A stretch of 38,466 nt of DNA from a gamma proteobacterium symbiont of Lucinoma myriamae (GTDB lineage: Bacteria > Pseudomonadota > Gammaproteobacteria > GRL18): NCBI GenBank assembly GCA_025655635.1, contig JAHXIM010000048.1:1-38466 (forward strand). Direction: 5' to 3'. Made by a program: the position numbers and the translations under genes. Positions 1 through 9,054 of this stretch are shown one piece after another; position 1 is the stretch's first letter; each line of letters begins with the position of its first letter. The notes under the pieces are model-generated. The model made no database searches. It saw only the letters and a list, made by a program, of their open reading frames with translations, and was not told where the DNA came from.

Positions 1-129
1 TAACAATTTGATCAGGAACAATAAAATTACAATTAATGTTGTACGATAATCTATCAATTCATGATGATTATCTTTTTTCAGGGTCGACTACATAGTTTAA
101 ATACAAGAATTCTAAAAAGTAGAGAATAC

Positions 130-669
130 ATGAAAGAAAATTTTGCCAATATTATCTCGGCAGTCGGAGAAAATCTGGACAGAGATGGCTTAAGAGATAC
201 CCCCGAACGGGCAGCTAAAGCCTTTCAGTTTTTAACTCGCGGCTATCATCAGAATATCGATGAAGTGGTTAATAACGCTATTTTTGATTCCGATAATGAT
301 GAAATGGTGCTGGTTAAAGATATTGAAGTTTATTCCCTGTGTGAACATCATTTATTACCCTTTATCGGCAAGTGTCATGTTGCCTATTTACCGCAAGGAA
401 AAGTCATTGGTTTGTCCAAAATTGCCCGTATTGTGGATATGTATGCCCGCCGTCTGCAGATTCAGGAAAATATGACCAAGCAGATTGCAGAAACAATTAT
501 GGAAGTGACTGGTGCTCGAGGGGTCGGTGTTGTACTAGAAGCAAAACACTTATGTATGATGATGCGTGGTGTTGAAAAACAAAACTCTATGATGACTACC
601 TCAATGATGCTGGGTGCATTTCGCGAAGGTGATTCCACACGGTCTGAATTTTTAAGTTTGATACGTTAG
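130..669 (+). CDS. folE: GTP cyclohydrolase I (FolE type I)
   Basis: ORF 61..669; motif [45 protein letters not shown] is the FolE signature. The in-frame ATG at 130 ([28 protein letters not shown]) fits the family better than the ORF start at 61. Confidence 0.95.
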   Translation: MKENFANIISAVGENLDRDGLRDTPERAAKAFQFLTRGYHQNIDEVVNNAIFDSDNDEMVLVKDIEVYSLCEHHLLPFIGKCHVAYLPQGKVIGLSKIARIVDMYARRLQIQENMTKQIAETIMEVTGARGVGVVLEAKHLCMMMRGVEKQNSMMTTSMMLGAFREGDSTRSEFLSLIR

Positions 670-684
670 GTCTGGAAAAAAAGC

Positions 685-1083
685 ATGTCATTGCAAAATC
701 TGTCTTCACAAATAGCAACGATTTATATTAAAAACTTACGTCTCAGGACATTTATTGGCTTTAACGAAGAAGAAAAAACCAAAAAACAGGATGTCATTGT
801 TAATATCCAGCTGCGTTATGATGCCGCAGCTGCCACTGAAAGTGATTCTGTTGATGATGCCTGTAATTATAAAATATTAACCAAAAAAATTATTTCCCTG
901 GTTGAAGAGCAAGCGTTTGATTTATTAGAAAAAATGGCCGGGGATATTATCAGCCTGATTGCTTCTATTGACAAAGTACAGGAGGCATCAGTTGAAATTG
1001 ATAAGCCTCATGCCTTACGTTTTGCCGATTCAGTTTCAGTTAAAATGGAATATCAAAGAGACGCTGCTGTTAACAACGCCTAA
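685..1083 (+). CDS. folX: Dihydroneopterin triphosphate 2'-epimerase (FolX; FolB/FolX superfamily)
   Basis: IYIKNLRLRTFIGFNEEEKTKKQDVIVNIQLRY...NYKILTKKIISLVE...FDLLEKMAGDI...VEIDKPHALRFADSVSV closely resembles FolX rather than FolB. Confidence 0.8.
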   Translation: MSLQNLSSQIATIYIKNLRLRTFIGFNEEEKTKKQDVIVNIQLRYDAAAATESDSVDDACNYKILTKKIISLVEEQAFDLLEKMAGDIISLIASIDKVQEASVEIDKPHALRFADSVSVKMEYQRDAAVNNA

Positions 1084-2072
1084 AAGCTTCTCTCAACAGA
1101 AAAATTAGCCAGAGCAATCATTGCTTCTTTATAGTCTGAGTCAGGAATATTTGCTAATTGTGCAATGGCCTGTTCAGCTTCATTTTTAGCAATTTTACGG
1201 GTGTAATCTAGTGCGCCGGTTGTTTCGATAGCCTGAGTAATGGCCTCGATTTGATCCAGACCACCTTGTTCAATGGCTTCCCTGATCAACGTTGCCTGCT
1301 CCTCTGTGCCGTGCTGCATAGCGTAGATAAGAGGTAGAGTGGGCTTGCCTTCTGCCAGATCATCGCCGACATTCTTACCCATATCATCACTGCTGGCACT
1401 ATAATCCAGAACATCATCAATCAACTGAAATGCGGTGCCCAGATGCATGCCAAATTTTGCCATGGCCTGTTCAGTGGCTTCATCCTGCTGAGCAACCACT
1501 GCACCTAATTGTGAGGCTGACTCAAATAATTTAGCGGTTTTGTAATGAATGACTTCGATATAGCGTGCTTCTGTAGTGGATGCATCATTACAGTTCAGCA
1601 GCTGTAATACTTCACCTTCGGCAATGGTATTAGTGGAGTGAGAAAGAATTTCCATGACCTTCATACTCCCCACACCTACCATCATCTCAAAGGCCCTGGA
1701 GTAGAGAAAATCACCGACTAATACACTGGCCGCATTACCCCAGAGTTCATTTGCTGTGTCTTTACCGCGACGTAGTGCGGATTCATCAACTACATCATCA
1801 TGCAATAAGGTGGCAGTGTGGATAAATTCAATTACTGCCGCTAAAGTCACATCATGTTCATCTCTGTTGTCTGATTCTTTAGCGTCATTGTAAGCAAAAG
1901 CATTGGCACTGAGCAGAACCAGCACAGGACGCAGGCGTTTACCGCCGCTATTGATAATGTATTGGCTGATCTGGTTAATTAAAACTACTTCAGAATGAAG
2001 GCTGGTTTGAATTAAGCGGTTAACCCGCTCCATATCGCCTTTAATTAATGTGAAAACGTCTTCAATGTTCAT
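1080..2072 (-). CDS. ispB: Octaprenyl/polyprenyl diphosphate synthase
   Basis: Two Asp-rich motifs (LLHDDVVDES; LIDDVLDYS), GGKRLRP; located divergent from rplU as in many gammaproteobacteria. Confidence 0.93.
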   Translation of the reverse strand: MNIEDVFTLIKGDMERVNRLIQTSLHSEVVLINQISQYIINSGGKRLRPVLVLLSANAFAYNDAKESDNRDEHDVTLAAVIEFIHTATLLHDDVVDESALRRGKDTANELWGNAASVLVGDFLYSRAFEMMVGVGSMKVMEILSHSTNTIAEGEVLQLLNCNDASTTEARYIEVIHYKTAKLFESASQLGAVVAQQDEATEQAMAKFGMHLGTAFQLIDDVLDYSASSDDMGKNVGDDLAEGKPTLPLIYAMQHGTEEQATLIREAIEQGGLDQIEAITQAIETTGALDYTRKIAKNEAEQAIAQLANIPDSDYKEAMIALANFSVERSF

Positions 2073-2233
2073 TTATAGAGTGCAAATATTAAAATTAAGA
2101 CCAAATTACAGACAGGCTTCATATGAAGCTAAATAAAACCCATGGATCGTATGTTTACAACATGATGGTGTCAAGCATTTACTACTGAAAAAAGTGGTAT
2201 TTTTTTGAATATAAAAATAAAAGGGGATAGAGT

Positions 2234-2263
2234 TTGACAAGGATTAGGAAAACACGCTAAAAT
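2234..2263 (+). promoter_or_regulatory. Sigma70-like promoter for rplU-rpmA
   Basis: TTGACA (2234-2239), 18-bp spacer, TAAAAT (2258-2263), in the ispB/rplU divergent gap. Confidence 0.6.
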
Positions 2264-2378
2264 TGATCGTCTTGGATTCATGGTTTTTGTTATTGCGTTA
2301 CTTGTGTTGGCAGGGCTTCTTCAGAAGCTTTTTAAACAAAAGCCTTATTATTTATTTTGGTATGTTTGGAGTGTGCGT

Positions 2379-2690
2379 ATGTACGCAGTAATTAAAACTG
2401 GCGGTAAGCAGTATAAAGTAAGCGAAGGTCAGACGCTTAAAGTTGAAAAGTTAAACGCCGAAGAAGGCGCCAGTATTGATCTTAATGAAGTTTTGATGGT
2501 TGCTGATGGCGACGATGTTAAAGTGGGCGCACCTTTTCTGGATGGTGGTAAAGTGACGGCAACCGTTGCTTCTCATGGTCGTGCTAAGAAAGTCAATATT
2601 GTTAAGTTCAGGCGTCGTAAGCATCATCGTAAACAGATGGGACATCGTCAGTCTTATACTGAACTTAAAATTGAAAAAATTACTGCATAG
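2379..2690 (+). CDS. rplU: 50S ribosomal protein L21
   Basis: [25 protein letters not shown]...[28 protein letters not shown]. The ORF track start at 2280 is over-extended; ATG at 2379 gives the canonical ~103 aa, with GGAG just upstream. Confidence 0.95.
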   Translation: MYAVIKTGGKQYKVSEGQTLKVEKLNAEEGASIDLNEVLMVADGDDVKVGAPFLDGGKVTATVASHGRAKKVNIVKFRRRKHHRKQMGHRQSYTELKIEKITA

Positions 2691-2775
2691 CTCTTAATAA
2701 TTAGCTCTCAGTAATTTTGGTATAAAAATTAATACTCGAATTATCAGAAACGTGTATTAAAAGAAGGATAACAAA

Positions 2776-3033
2776 ATGGCTCATAAAAAAGCTGGTGGTA
2801 GTACCAGAAACGGACGTGATTCGGTATCGAAACGTCTTGGTGTTAAAAGATTTGGTGGTGAAATGGTTGTCGGCGGTAACATTCTTATCCGTCAACGCGG
2901 CACTAAAGTTCATCCTGGTCTAAATGTTGGTATTGGTAAAGATGATACATTATATGCCAAGGCTGATGGTCAAGTTGTTTTTGAAACAAAAGGCCCTAAA
3001 AACCGTAAATTTGTTAGCGTTATCGCTGCATAA
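2776..3033 (+). CDS. rpmA: 50S ribosomal protein L27
   Basis: [29 protein letters not shown]... canonical L27. Confidence 0.97.
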   Translation: MAHKKAGGSTRNGRDSVSKRLGVKRFGGEMVVGGNILIRQRGTKVHPGLNVGIGKDDTLYAKADGQVVFETKGPKNRKFVSVIAA

Positions 3034-3130
3034 ATTTTATTTTCCGATACTTAACTTTAAAAGCAATTGTTTTAAAGTAAGTAGTTTTAAGGTAATTCGG
3101 AAGTTAAAATTTTCAGTATAAACTGACACA

Positions 3131-3164
3131 AAAGGCTCTGCCAGTTTCTGGCGGAGCCTTTTTT
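3131..3164 (+). terminator. Rho-independent terminator after rpmA
   Basis: AAAGGCTCTGCCAG-ttt-CTGGCGGAGCCTTT followed by T tract. Confidence 0.9.
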
Positions 3165-3247
3165 CGTTTTTTAAACTATAATCCTAAATAAATGCGTTCA
3201 TTGCACGCTATTAACTATCTACTACTCATAAGAAATAAGGGCTGAAA

Positions 3248-4378
3248 ATGAAATTCGTTGATGAAACGACCATAACAGTAGAATCCGGTCAGGGTGGCAG
3301 AGGTATTGCCAGCTTTCGTCGTGAGAAATATATTCCATTTGGCGGCCCGGATGGTGGTGATGGCGGCGATGGTGGTTCAGTTTTCCTTCGAGCCAGTGAT
3401 GGTTTAAATACTCTGGCTGATTTTCGCATGACACGTTTTTATAAAGCAAAAAATGGTCAGGCTGGACAAGGCAAAGAAAAAACCGGTCGCGGCGGGGATG
3501 ATCTCTACGTTGATGTACCCGTCGGTACCAGTGTTATTGATATAGAAACAGAAGAAAGTCTAGGTGACCTGACGGAAGCGAGTCAGACGCTTCTGGTTGC
3601 TCGTGGCGGTTTTCACGGTCTTGGTAATACCCGCTTTAAGAGTAGTGTGAACCGTGCCCCCAGACAATGCACGCTCGGTACACCGGCAGAACGTCGGGAA
3701 TTAAAGCTGGAACTCAAAGTACTGGCTGATGTGGGCTTACTGGGTATGCCTAATGCCGGTAAATCCACTTTTATCCGTGCCGTTTCTCAAGCCAAACCTA
3801 AAGTGGCTGATTATCCATTTACTACCCTGATCCCTAATCTTGGTGTCGTCAGTATTGTGGCGCATCGCAGTTTTGTGGTTGCTGATATTCCCGGTGTAAT
3901 TGAAGGTGCGTCAGAAGGCGCAGGGCTTGGTATCCGCTTTTTAAAACACGTGGCAAGGACAGGCTTATTATTACATTTTGTGGATGTAGAGCCCTATGAC
4001 GGCAGTAGTCCGGTTGAAAGTTTTAATGCGATTGAAAAAGAGCTGGAAAAATTTAGTAATACCGCAGAAAATGAACAACTGGATAGTTTAATTAACAAAG
4101 AACGCTGGCTGGTTATTAACAAAATAGACTTATTAGCTGATGAAGAGCAAGAGCAAAAATGTCATGAAATTGTAGAATCTCTGGGCTGGCAAGGCCCGGT
4201 TTTCAATATTTCAGCGATGAACAAAGAGGGTACAAAAGAGCTTTGTTTTGCTATTATGGATCATCTGGAAGCTCAAATCGGCTTCAAAGGTCATGCAGAT
4301 AATGATGATATTGAAGAAGATTATGAGCAAATTACCAGCGGCACCTACGATGTGGTTTCTGGAAAAATTATCAAATAG
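3248..4378 (+). CDS. obgE: GTPase Obg/CgtA
   Basis: Gly-rich Obg domain ([15 protein letters not shown]), G1 [24 protein letters not shown]. Confidence 0.96.
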   Translation: MKFVDETTITVESGQGGRGIASFRREKYIPFGGPDGGDGGDGGSVFLRASDGLNTLADFRMTRFYKAKNGQAGQGKEKTGRGGDDLYVDVPVGTSVIDIETEESLGDLTEASQTLLVARGGFHGLGNTRFKSSVNRAPRQCTLGTPAERRELKLELKVLADVGLLGMPNAGKSTFIRAVSQAKPKVADYPFTTLIPNLGVVSIVAHRSFVVADIPGVIEGASEGAGLGIRFLKHVARTGLLLHFVDVEPYDGSSPVESFNAIEKELEKFSNTAENEQLDSLINKERWLVINKIDLLADEEQEQKCHEIVESLGWQGPVFNISAMNKEGTKELCFAIMDHLEAQIGFKGHADNDDIEEDYEQITSGTYDVVSGKIIK

Positions 4379-4386
4379 TATCTGAA

Positions 4387-4553
4387 CTAGGGGCCTGTCC
4401 GAGAATAGAAGTCGTAATGAGGGAAAGCTGTTTTGAGTCAGATTTTTCTATCATTTGAAGCCAATAGTTGTTCTATTAAATGAAAATGATAGGATAATAT
4501 GGCCAAAATCAGCTTTTCCGCAGTAGGCTTTCTATTCTCGGACAGGCTCCTAG
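4387..4553 (+). mobile_element. Non-coding inverted-repeat element (MITE-like), ~159 bp with CTAG flanks
   Basis: Termini GGGCCTGTCCGAGAATAGAA (4391-) and rc GAGCCTGTCCGAGAATAGAA (-4549); flanking CTAG at 4387-4390 and 4550-4553; internal arms also partly complementary; no ORF inside. Confidence 0.75.
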
Positions 4554-4592
4554 CAACTATCTACTACAAAAAGAAGCCCTATATTTTTTTAC

Positions 4593-5750
4593 ATGAGAAT
4601 ACAAAAACGCAATCATTTACCTAAAACCCGTCGCTGGGTTGTTAAAATCGGCAGTGCTTTACTGACCAATGAAGGCAGTGGACTGGACTATGAGGCTATT
4701 GCGCTTTGGGTAAAGCAAATGGCAGGTTTGATCGGTGCTTCTGTACAAAATGATTCATCTCAGGAGGCCATTGAAATTGTTTTAGTGTCCTCCGGCGCAG
4801 TTGCTGAAGGCATGAAGCGCATGGGCTGGAAGAGTCGTCCTGATTCAGTTTACAAACTTCAGGCCGCCGCCGCCGTAGGCCAGATGGGTCTTGTTCAGGC
4901 GTATGAATCCCAATTTCAAAAGCATAACCTGCATACTGCACAGATCCTGCTCACTCATGATGATTTATCTAACCGTACACGTTATCTTAATGCCCGTTCT
5001 GTGCTATTAAAACTCATTACTCTGGGGATTGTTCCTGTAGTTAATGAGAATGACACCGTAGTTACTGATGAAATCAGGTTTGGTGATAATGATACTCTGG
5101 CAGCACTGGTTGCTAATCTGATTGATGCAGACTTACTGGTTATATTGACTGATCAGCAAGGTATGTTTGATAGTGATCCCAGGCATAATCAGCAGGCAAA
5201 ATTATTAACAGAAGTGGATGCACTGGATCCTGAGCTGGATAATATGGCGGGCGATAGCAAAGGCGTTCTTGGACGTGGCGGTATGGCGACCAAACTGAGA
5301 GCTGCTCGTCTGGCTGCCCGCTCAGGTGCAGCAACGATTATAGCTTCGGGTCATGAAAATAATGTCCTGAGCCGAATCTATCAAGGTGAACAAATAGGTA
5401 CACTTTTGATGGCCAATCATGCACCGCTACTGGCAAGAAAACAGTGGCTGGCGGGACACCTGCAAATGAAAGGTGAACTGATGCTGGATAATGGCGCAGC
5501 TAATGTGCTGAAAAGTAAAGGTTCCAGCTTATTGGCTGTGGGTGTTAAAGAAGTCATTGGTCAATTTGAGCGCGGTGATATGGTTGCCTGTGTCGATGAA
5601 AATGGACGGGAAATCGCACGGGGACTCATTAATTATAATAGTGCTGAAGCCAATAGCATAAAAGGTTATGCCACCAGCAAAATTGCAGATATTCTGGGTT
5701 ATATTGATGAGCCGGAATTAATCCATAGAGATAACTTAGTGGTTATTTAA
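4593..5750 (+). CDS. proB: Glutamate 5-kinase with C-terminal PUA domain
   Basis: [51 protein letters not shown]-like C-terminus. Confidence 0.95.
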   Translation: MRIQKRNHLPKTRRWVVKIGSALLTNEGSGLDYEAIALWVKQMAGLIGASVQNDSSQEAIEIVLVSSGAVAEGMKRMGWKSRPDSVYKLQAAAAVGQMGLVQAYESQFQKHNLHTAQILLTHDDLSNRTRYLNARSVLLKLITLGIVPVVNENDTVVTDEIRFGDNDTLAALVANLIDADLLVILTDQQGMFDSDPRHNQQAKLLTEVDALDPELDNMAGDSKGVLGRGGMATKLRAARLAARSGAATIIASGHENNVLSRIYQGEQIGTLLMANHAPLLARKQWLAGHLQMKGELMLDNGAANVLKSKGSSLLAVGVKEVIGQFERGDMVACVDENGREIARGLINYNSAEANSIKGYATSKIADILGYIDEPELIHRDNLVVI

Positions 5751-5879
5751 TGGCTTTTATTTAGGATGTTGTTTGCAAAAAAGTACTTGATCTTTCGCTC
5801 AGAATATCGGATAATCTCCTGCTTTCAAAATTAGCCGTATAAGATTGATACAAATTAATAAATTTCAGGAGTAAGACCA

Positions 5880-6143
5880 TTGGCAAATTCACCACAAGCT
5901 AAAAAACGTGCGCGTCAGGCAGTTAAACGTCGTACCAGAAACGTTGCTAAACGTTCTGAGTTCCGTACCGTACTTAAACATACAGTTTCTGCAATTGATA
6001 CAGGTGACAAAGAGTCTGCAGTCAGCGCACTTAAAGCTGCAACACCTGTGATTGACCGCATGGTTAGCAAGGGTCTTATCCACAAAAACAAGGCTGCTCG
6101 TCATAAGAGCCGTCTGAATGCCAGAATCAAAGCTCTAGGCTAA
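5880..6143 (+). CDS. rpsT: 30S ribosomal protein S20 (TTG start)
   Basis: [30 protein letters not shown]...; start codon TTG at 5880 preceded by CAGGAG. Confidence 0.96.
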   Translation: MANSPQAKKRARQAVKRRTRNVAKRSEFRTVLKHTVSAIDTGDKESAVSALKAATPVIDRMVSKGLIHKNKAARHKSRLNARIKALG

Positions 6144-6310
6144 GCTTTTAACTTTTTTTTAATAAGATAAGTTTTCTAATAAGAAAAATTTTCTTAATAA
6201 GAGAAGCTTTGCTAAAAGAGATACTCACTTAAAGAGCGTTTTAATGACTAAATATATTGAAAACGCACCTTGAGAACGAAGAGTACAATCTTAAAGCTAA
6301 TAATTGTTGC

Positions 6311-6343
6311 AAAAAAGCCGGACTCTATGAGTTCGGCTTTTTT
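6311..6343 (+). terminator. Rho-independent terminator between rpsT and murJ
   Basis: AAAAAAGCCGgACTC-tat-GAGTtCGGCTTTTTT. Confidence 0.88.
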
Positions 6344-6371
6344 GTTTTAAGTCAGTTTCCATCAGAACGGA

Positions 6372-7937
6372 ATGAGTCTTAAATTGTTTAAATCCACCCT
6401 TATTGTCAGCGCGATGACATTACTTTCCCGCATATTGGGTTTTATACGGGATGTGGTTTTTGCTCGTGAGTTCGCAGCGTCTGCGGGTATGGATGCCTTT
6501 TTAATTGCCTTTAAAATCCCCAATTTTATGCGTCGTTTATTTGCTGAAGGTGCATTTAATCAGGCATTTGTACCGACACTGGGTGAGTACAAAGAAAAAA
6601 AAGATAAGCAAGCCGTTAAAGATCTCATACAGCATGTTTCTGGTACTCTGGGCGGCTGGCTGTTTATTATTACCCTGATTGGTGTTATTGCTGCCCCGAT
6701 TGTTATTATGATCTTTGCCCCTGGTTATCTGGAACAAGAAAATCAGTCCAAATATGAATTAACCGTTAATTTATTACGTATCACCTTCCCCTATATTCTG
6801 TTTATTTCTCTGGTGGCTTTTGCCGGGGGTATTTTAAATACCTATCAGCAATTTGCCATACCTGCATTTACCCCGGTTTTGCTGAATGTGGTGTTGATTT
6901 CGGCCACTTACTGGATTGTCCCAATGATGGATGAGCCGGTAATGGGTCTGGCAATTGGTGTTTTTCTGGCGGGCTTACTGCAGTTATTATTTCAACTGCC
7001 TTTTATCGCGCGTATGGGGTTTCTCAGCTGGCCTCGCTGGAACACACAACATCCTGGAGTTAAAAAAATCTTAAAACTGATGCTGCCGGCCATATTTGGT
7101 GCCTCAGTAGCACAGATTAATTTACTATTAGATACCATTATTGCCTCATTGCTGGTGACCGGCAGTATTTCCTGGCTGTATTATTCTGATCGACTGATGG
7201 AATTTCCGCTGGGTATTCTGGGGGTAGCCCTGGCAACGGTTATTTTACCTAGTTTATCTAAGCAGCATATGAGTGATTCTAAAGAAGAATTTTCAGCCAC
7301 TCTGGATAAAGCCATTCGTTGGGTGATATATCTGGGAGTGCCTTCTGCAGTGGGCTTGTTTATGTTGGCTGCACCGATCATTACTACCTTATTCGGCAGT
7401 GATAAATTTCTTAAAAGTGATATTGAAATGTCCGCCATGAGTCTGATGGCTTATAGTTTTGGTCTGGTGGGCTTTATACTGGTAAAAGTCCTTTTACCCG
7501 GCTTTTATTCGCGTCAGGATACTAAAACACCGGTCAAAATAGGGGTTATAGCGTTGATCATTAATATGGTGTTCAATATTGCTATTGTTGTTCCCTGGTT
7601 CCTACTGGATTATCCCGGTGCCCATGCCGGTCTGGCCATTGCTACCTCGATCTCTGCATTTAGTAATGCCTTTTTGCTTTATCGCTGGCTGCGTAAACAT
7701 GAAGTCTATTGGCCGGCGAAAGGCTGGGGTAAAGTCTGGTTACAAGTTATTGTGGCTAATAGTGTGATGCTGATGGTGCTATGGCTGACAAAATATGAAC
7801 TGGAGCAATGGTTGAACTGGCCGACATCAGAGCGAATTATGCAGTTGCTAGTGAGTATTATTTTGGCAATAGCTGTCTATTTCGCCTGTCTGTTTATTCT
7901 TGGTGTCAGAAAACGTAATTTGTTCCCCACAAACTAA
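6372..7937 (+). CDS. murJ: Lipid II flippase MurJ (MviN)
   Basis: Multi-TM; SRILGFIRDVVFAREFAASAGMDAFLIAFKIPNFMRRLFAEGAFNQAFVPTL is the MurJ N-terminal signature. Confidence 0.96.
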   Translation: MSLKLFKSTLIVSAMTLLSRILGFIRDVVFAREFAASAGMDAFLIAFKIPNFMRRLFAEGAFNQAFVPTLGEYKEKKDKQAVKDLIQHVSGTLGGWLFIITLIGVIAAPIVIMIFAPGYLEQENQSKYELTVNLLRITFPYILFISLVAFAGGILNTYQQFAIPAFTPVLLNVVLISATYWIVPMMDEPVMGLAIGVFLAGLLQLLFQLPFIARMGFLSWPRWNTQHPGVKKILKLMLPAIFGASVAQINLLLDTIIASLLVTGSISWLYYSDRLMEFPLGILGVALATVILPSLSKQHMSDSKEEFSATLDKAIRWVIYLGVPSAVGLFMLAAPIITTLFGSDKFLKSDIEMSAMSLMAYSFGLVGFILVKVLLPGFYSRQDTKTPVKIGVIALIINMVFNIAIVVPWFLLDYPGAHAGLAIATSISAFSNAFLLYRWLRKHEVYWPAKGWGKVWLQVIVANSVMLMVLWLTKYELEQWLNWPTSERIMQLLVSIILAIAVYFACLFILGVRKRNLFPTN

Positions 7938-8018
7938 AAACAGTCCTGCGTTGGTGTACTAGGTCTTCATATTGTTGTAAAATTATGGGTTTACGAAAAA
8001 CATAGTACGAGAGTAAAA

Positions 8019-9002
8019 ATGGAAATAATTCGTGGTTTACACAATCTGAGTAAGCAAAAACAGGGCTGTGTGGCGACGATAGGCAATTTTGATGGTGTGC
8101 ATAGCGGTCATCAGCATATATTGTCACAACTCAGTAAAAAATCACGAACTGATCAGCTGCCCTCTATAGTGATCACCTTTGAACCACAGCCGCAGGAATT
8201 TTTTGTTCCGCAACGTTCTCCTGCCCGCTTAACCCGCTTCAGAGATAAAGCAGAAGTGATTGCTGATTGTGGTATTGATAAATTACTGGTGATTCATTTT
8301 AATGAATCATTTTCTCAGCTCAGTGCTGAAGACTTTGTCCAGCAAATTCTTGTGGATAAACTGGGTGTTAACTATCTGCAGGTGGGCGATGACTTTCAAT
8401 TTGGGAAAGATAGAGGCGGTAGTTTTGCAACACTGCTTGAGAGTGGGGAAAAACATGGCTTTGCAGTGGAAAATACGCAGACTTTTGCAATTGATAATGA
8501 AAGGGTCAGCAGTACTCGTATCCGGCAAGCTTTAGAAGCCGGTAATATGGAGCTGACGCAGCAATTATTAAAACGCCCTTATTGCATGTCAGGCCATATT
8601 CAGCACGGTGCCAAACGGGGACGGACCATTGGTTTTCCAACCGCTAATGTGCCTCTGCATCGTGAAACTCCGGCAGTCTCAGGTGTATTTGCTGTCAGAT
8701 TATGGGGCAGAGATTTGGGTATTTGCAAAGATACTATTGATGCCGATGTAAACGAAACTAATGACAATCGTCGTCAGGGAATCAATGGCATTGCAAATAT
8801 CGGTTATCGACCAACAGTGGATGGTCAAAAAGGTTTGCTGGAAGTTCATCTTTTCGATTTTAAAGGTGATCTTTATGGCAAACTGGTGCATGTGGATTTT
8901 TTACATAAAATCAGAGATGAGATGAAGTTTGATTCTTTTGAAATTTTAAAAGAACAAATACTAAACGATGTGGTTGAGGCAAAAGCTTATTTTTCTAAAT
9001 AA
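8019..9002 (+). CDS. ribF: Bifunctional riboflavin kinase/FAD synthetase
   Basis: ATIGNFDGVHSGHQHIL, STRIRQAL, GRTIGFPTANV, GIANIGYRPTVDG. Confidence 0.95.
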   Translation: MEIIRGLHNLSKQKQGCVATIGNFDGVHSGHQHILSQLSKKSRTDQLPSIVITFEPQPQEFFVPQRSPARLTRFRDKAEVIADCGIDKLLVIHFNESFSQLSAEDFVQQILVDKLGVNYLQVGDDFQFGKDRGGSFATLLESGEKHGFAVENTQTFAIDNERVSSTRIRQALEAGNMELTQQLLKRPYCMSGHIQHGAKRGRTIGFPTANVPLHRETPAVSGVFAVRLWGRDLGICKDTIDADVNETNDNRRQGINGIANIGYRPTVDGQKGLLEVHLFDFKGDLYGKLVHVDFLHKIRDEMKFDSFEILKEQILNDVVEAKAYFSK

Positions 9003-9054
9003 GCCCCTTAGACAATAATTGAGTAAAAAAATTTAGACGTAAAGTGAGAACCTT

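Noticed and set aside
61-129. 23-codon N-terminal extension of FolE
   Set aside because: Not FolE-like; ATG at 130 with an AGAGAA ribosome-binding-like sequence is a better start
2280-2378. 33-codon in-frame N-terminal extension of L21
   Set aside because: L21 is highly conserved and begins [12 protein letters not shown]; extension is hydrophobic and unrelated, so treated as leader
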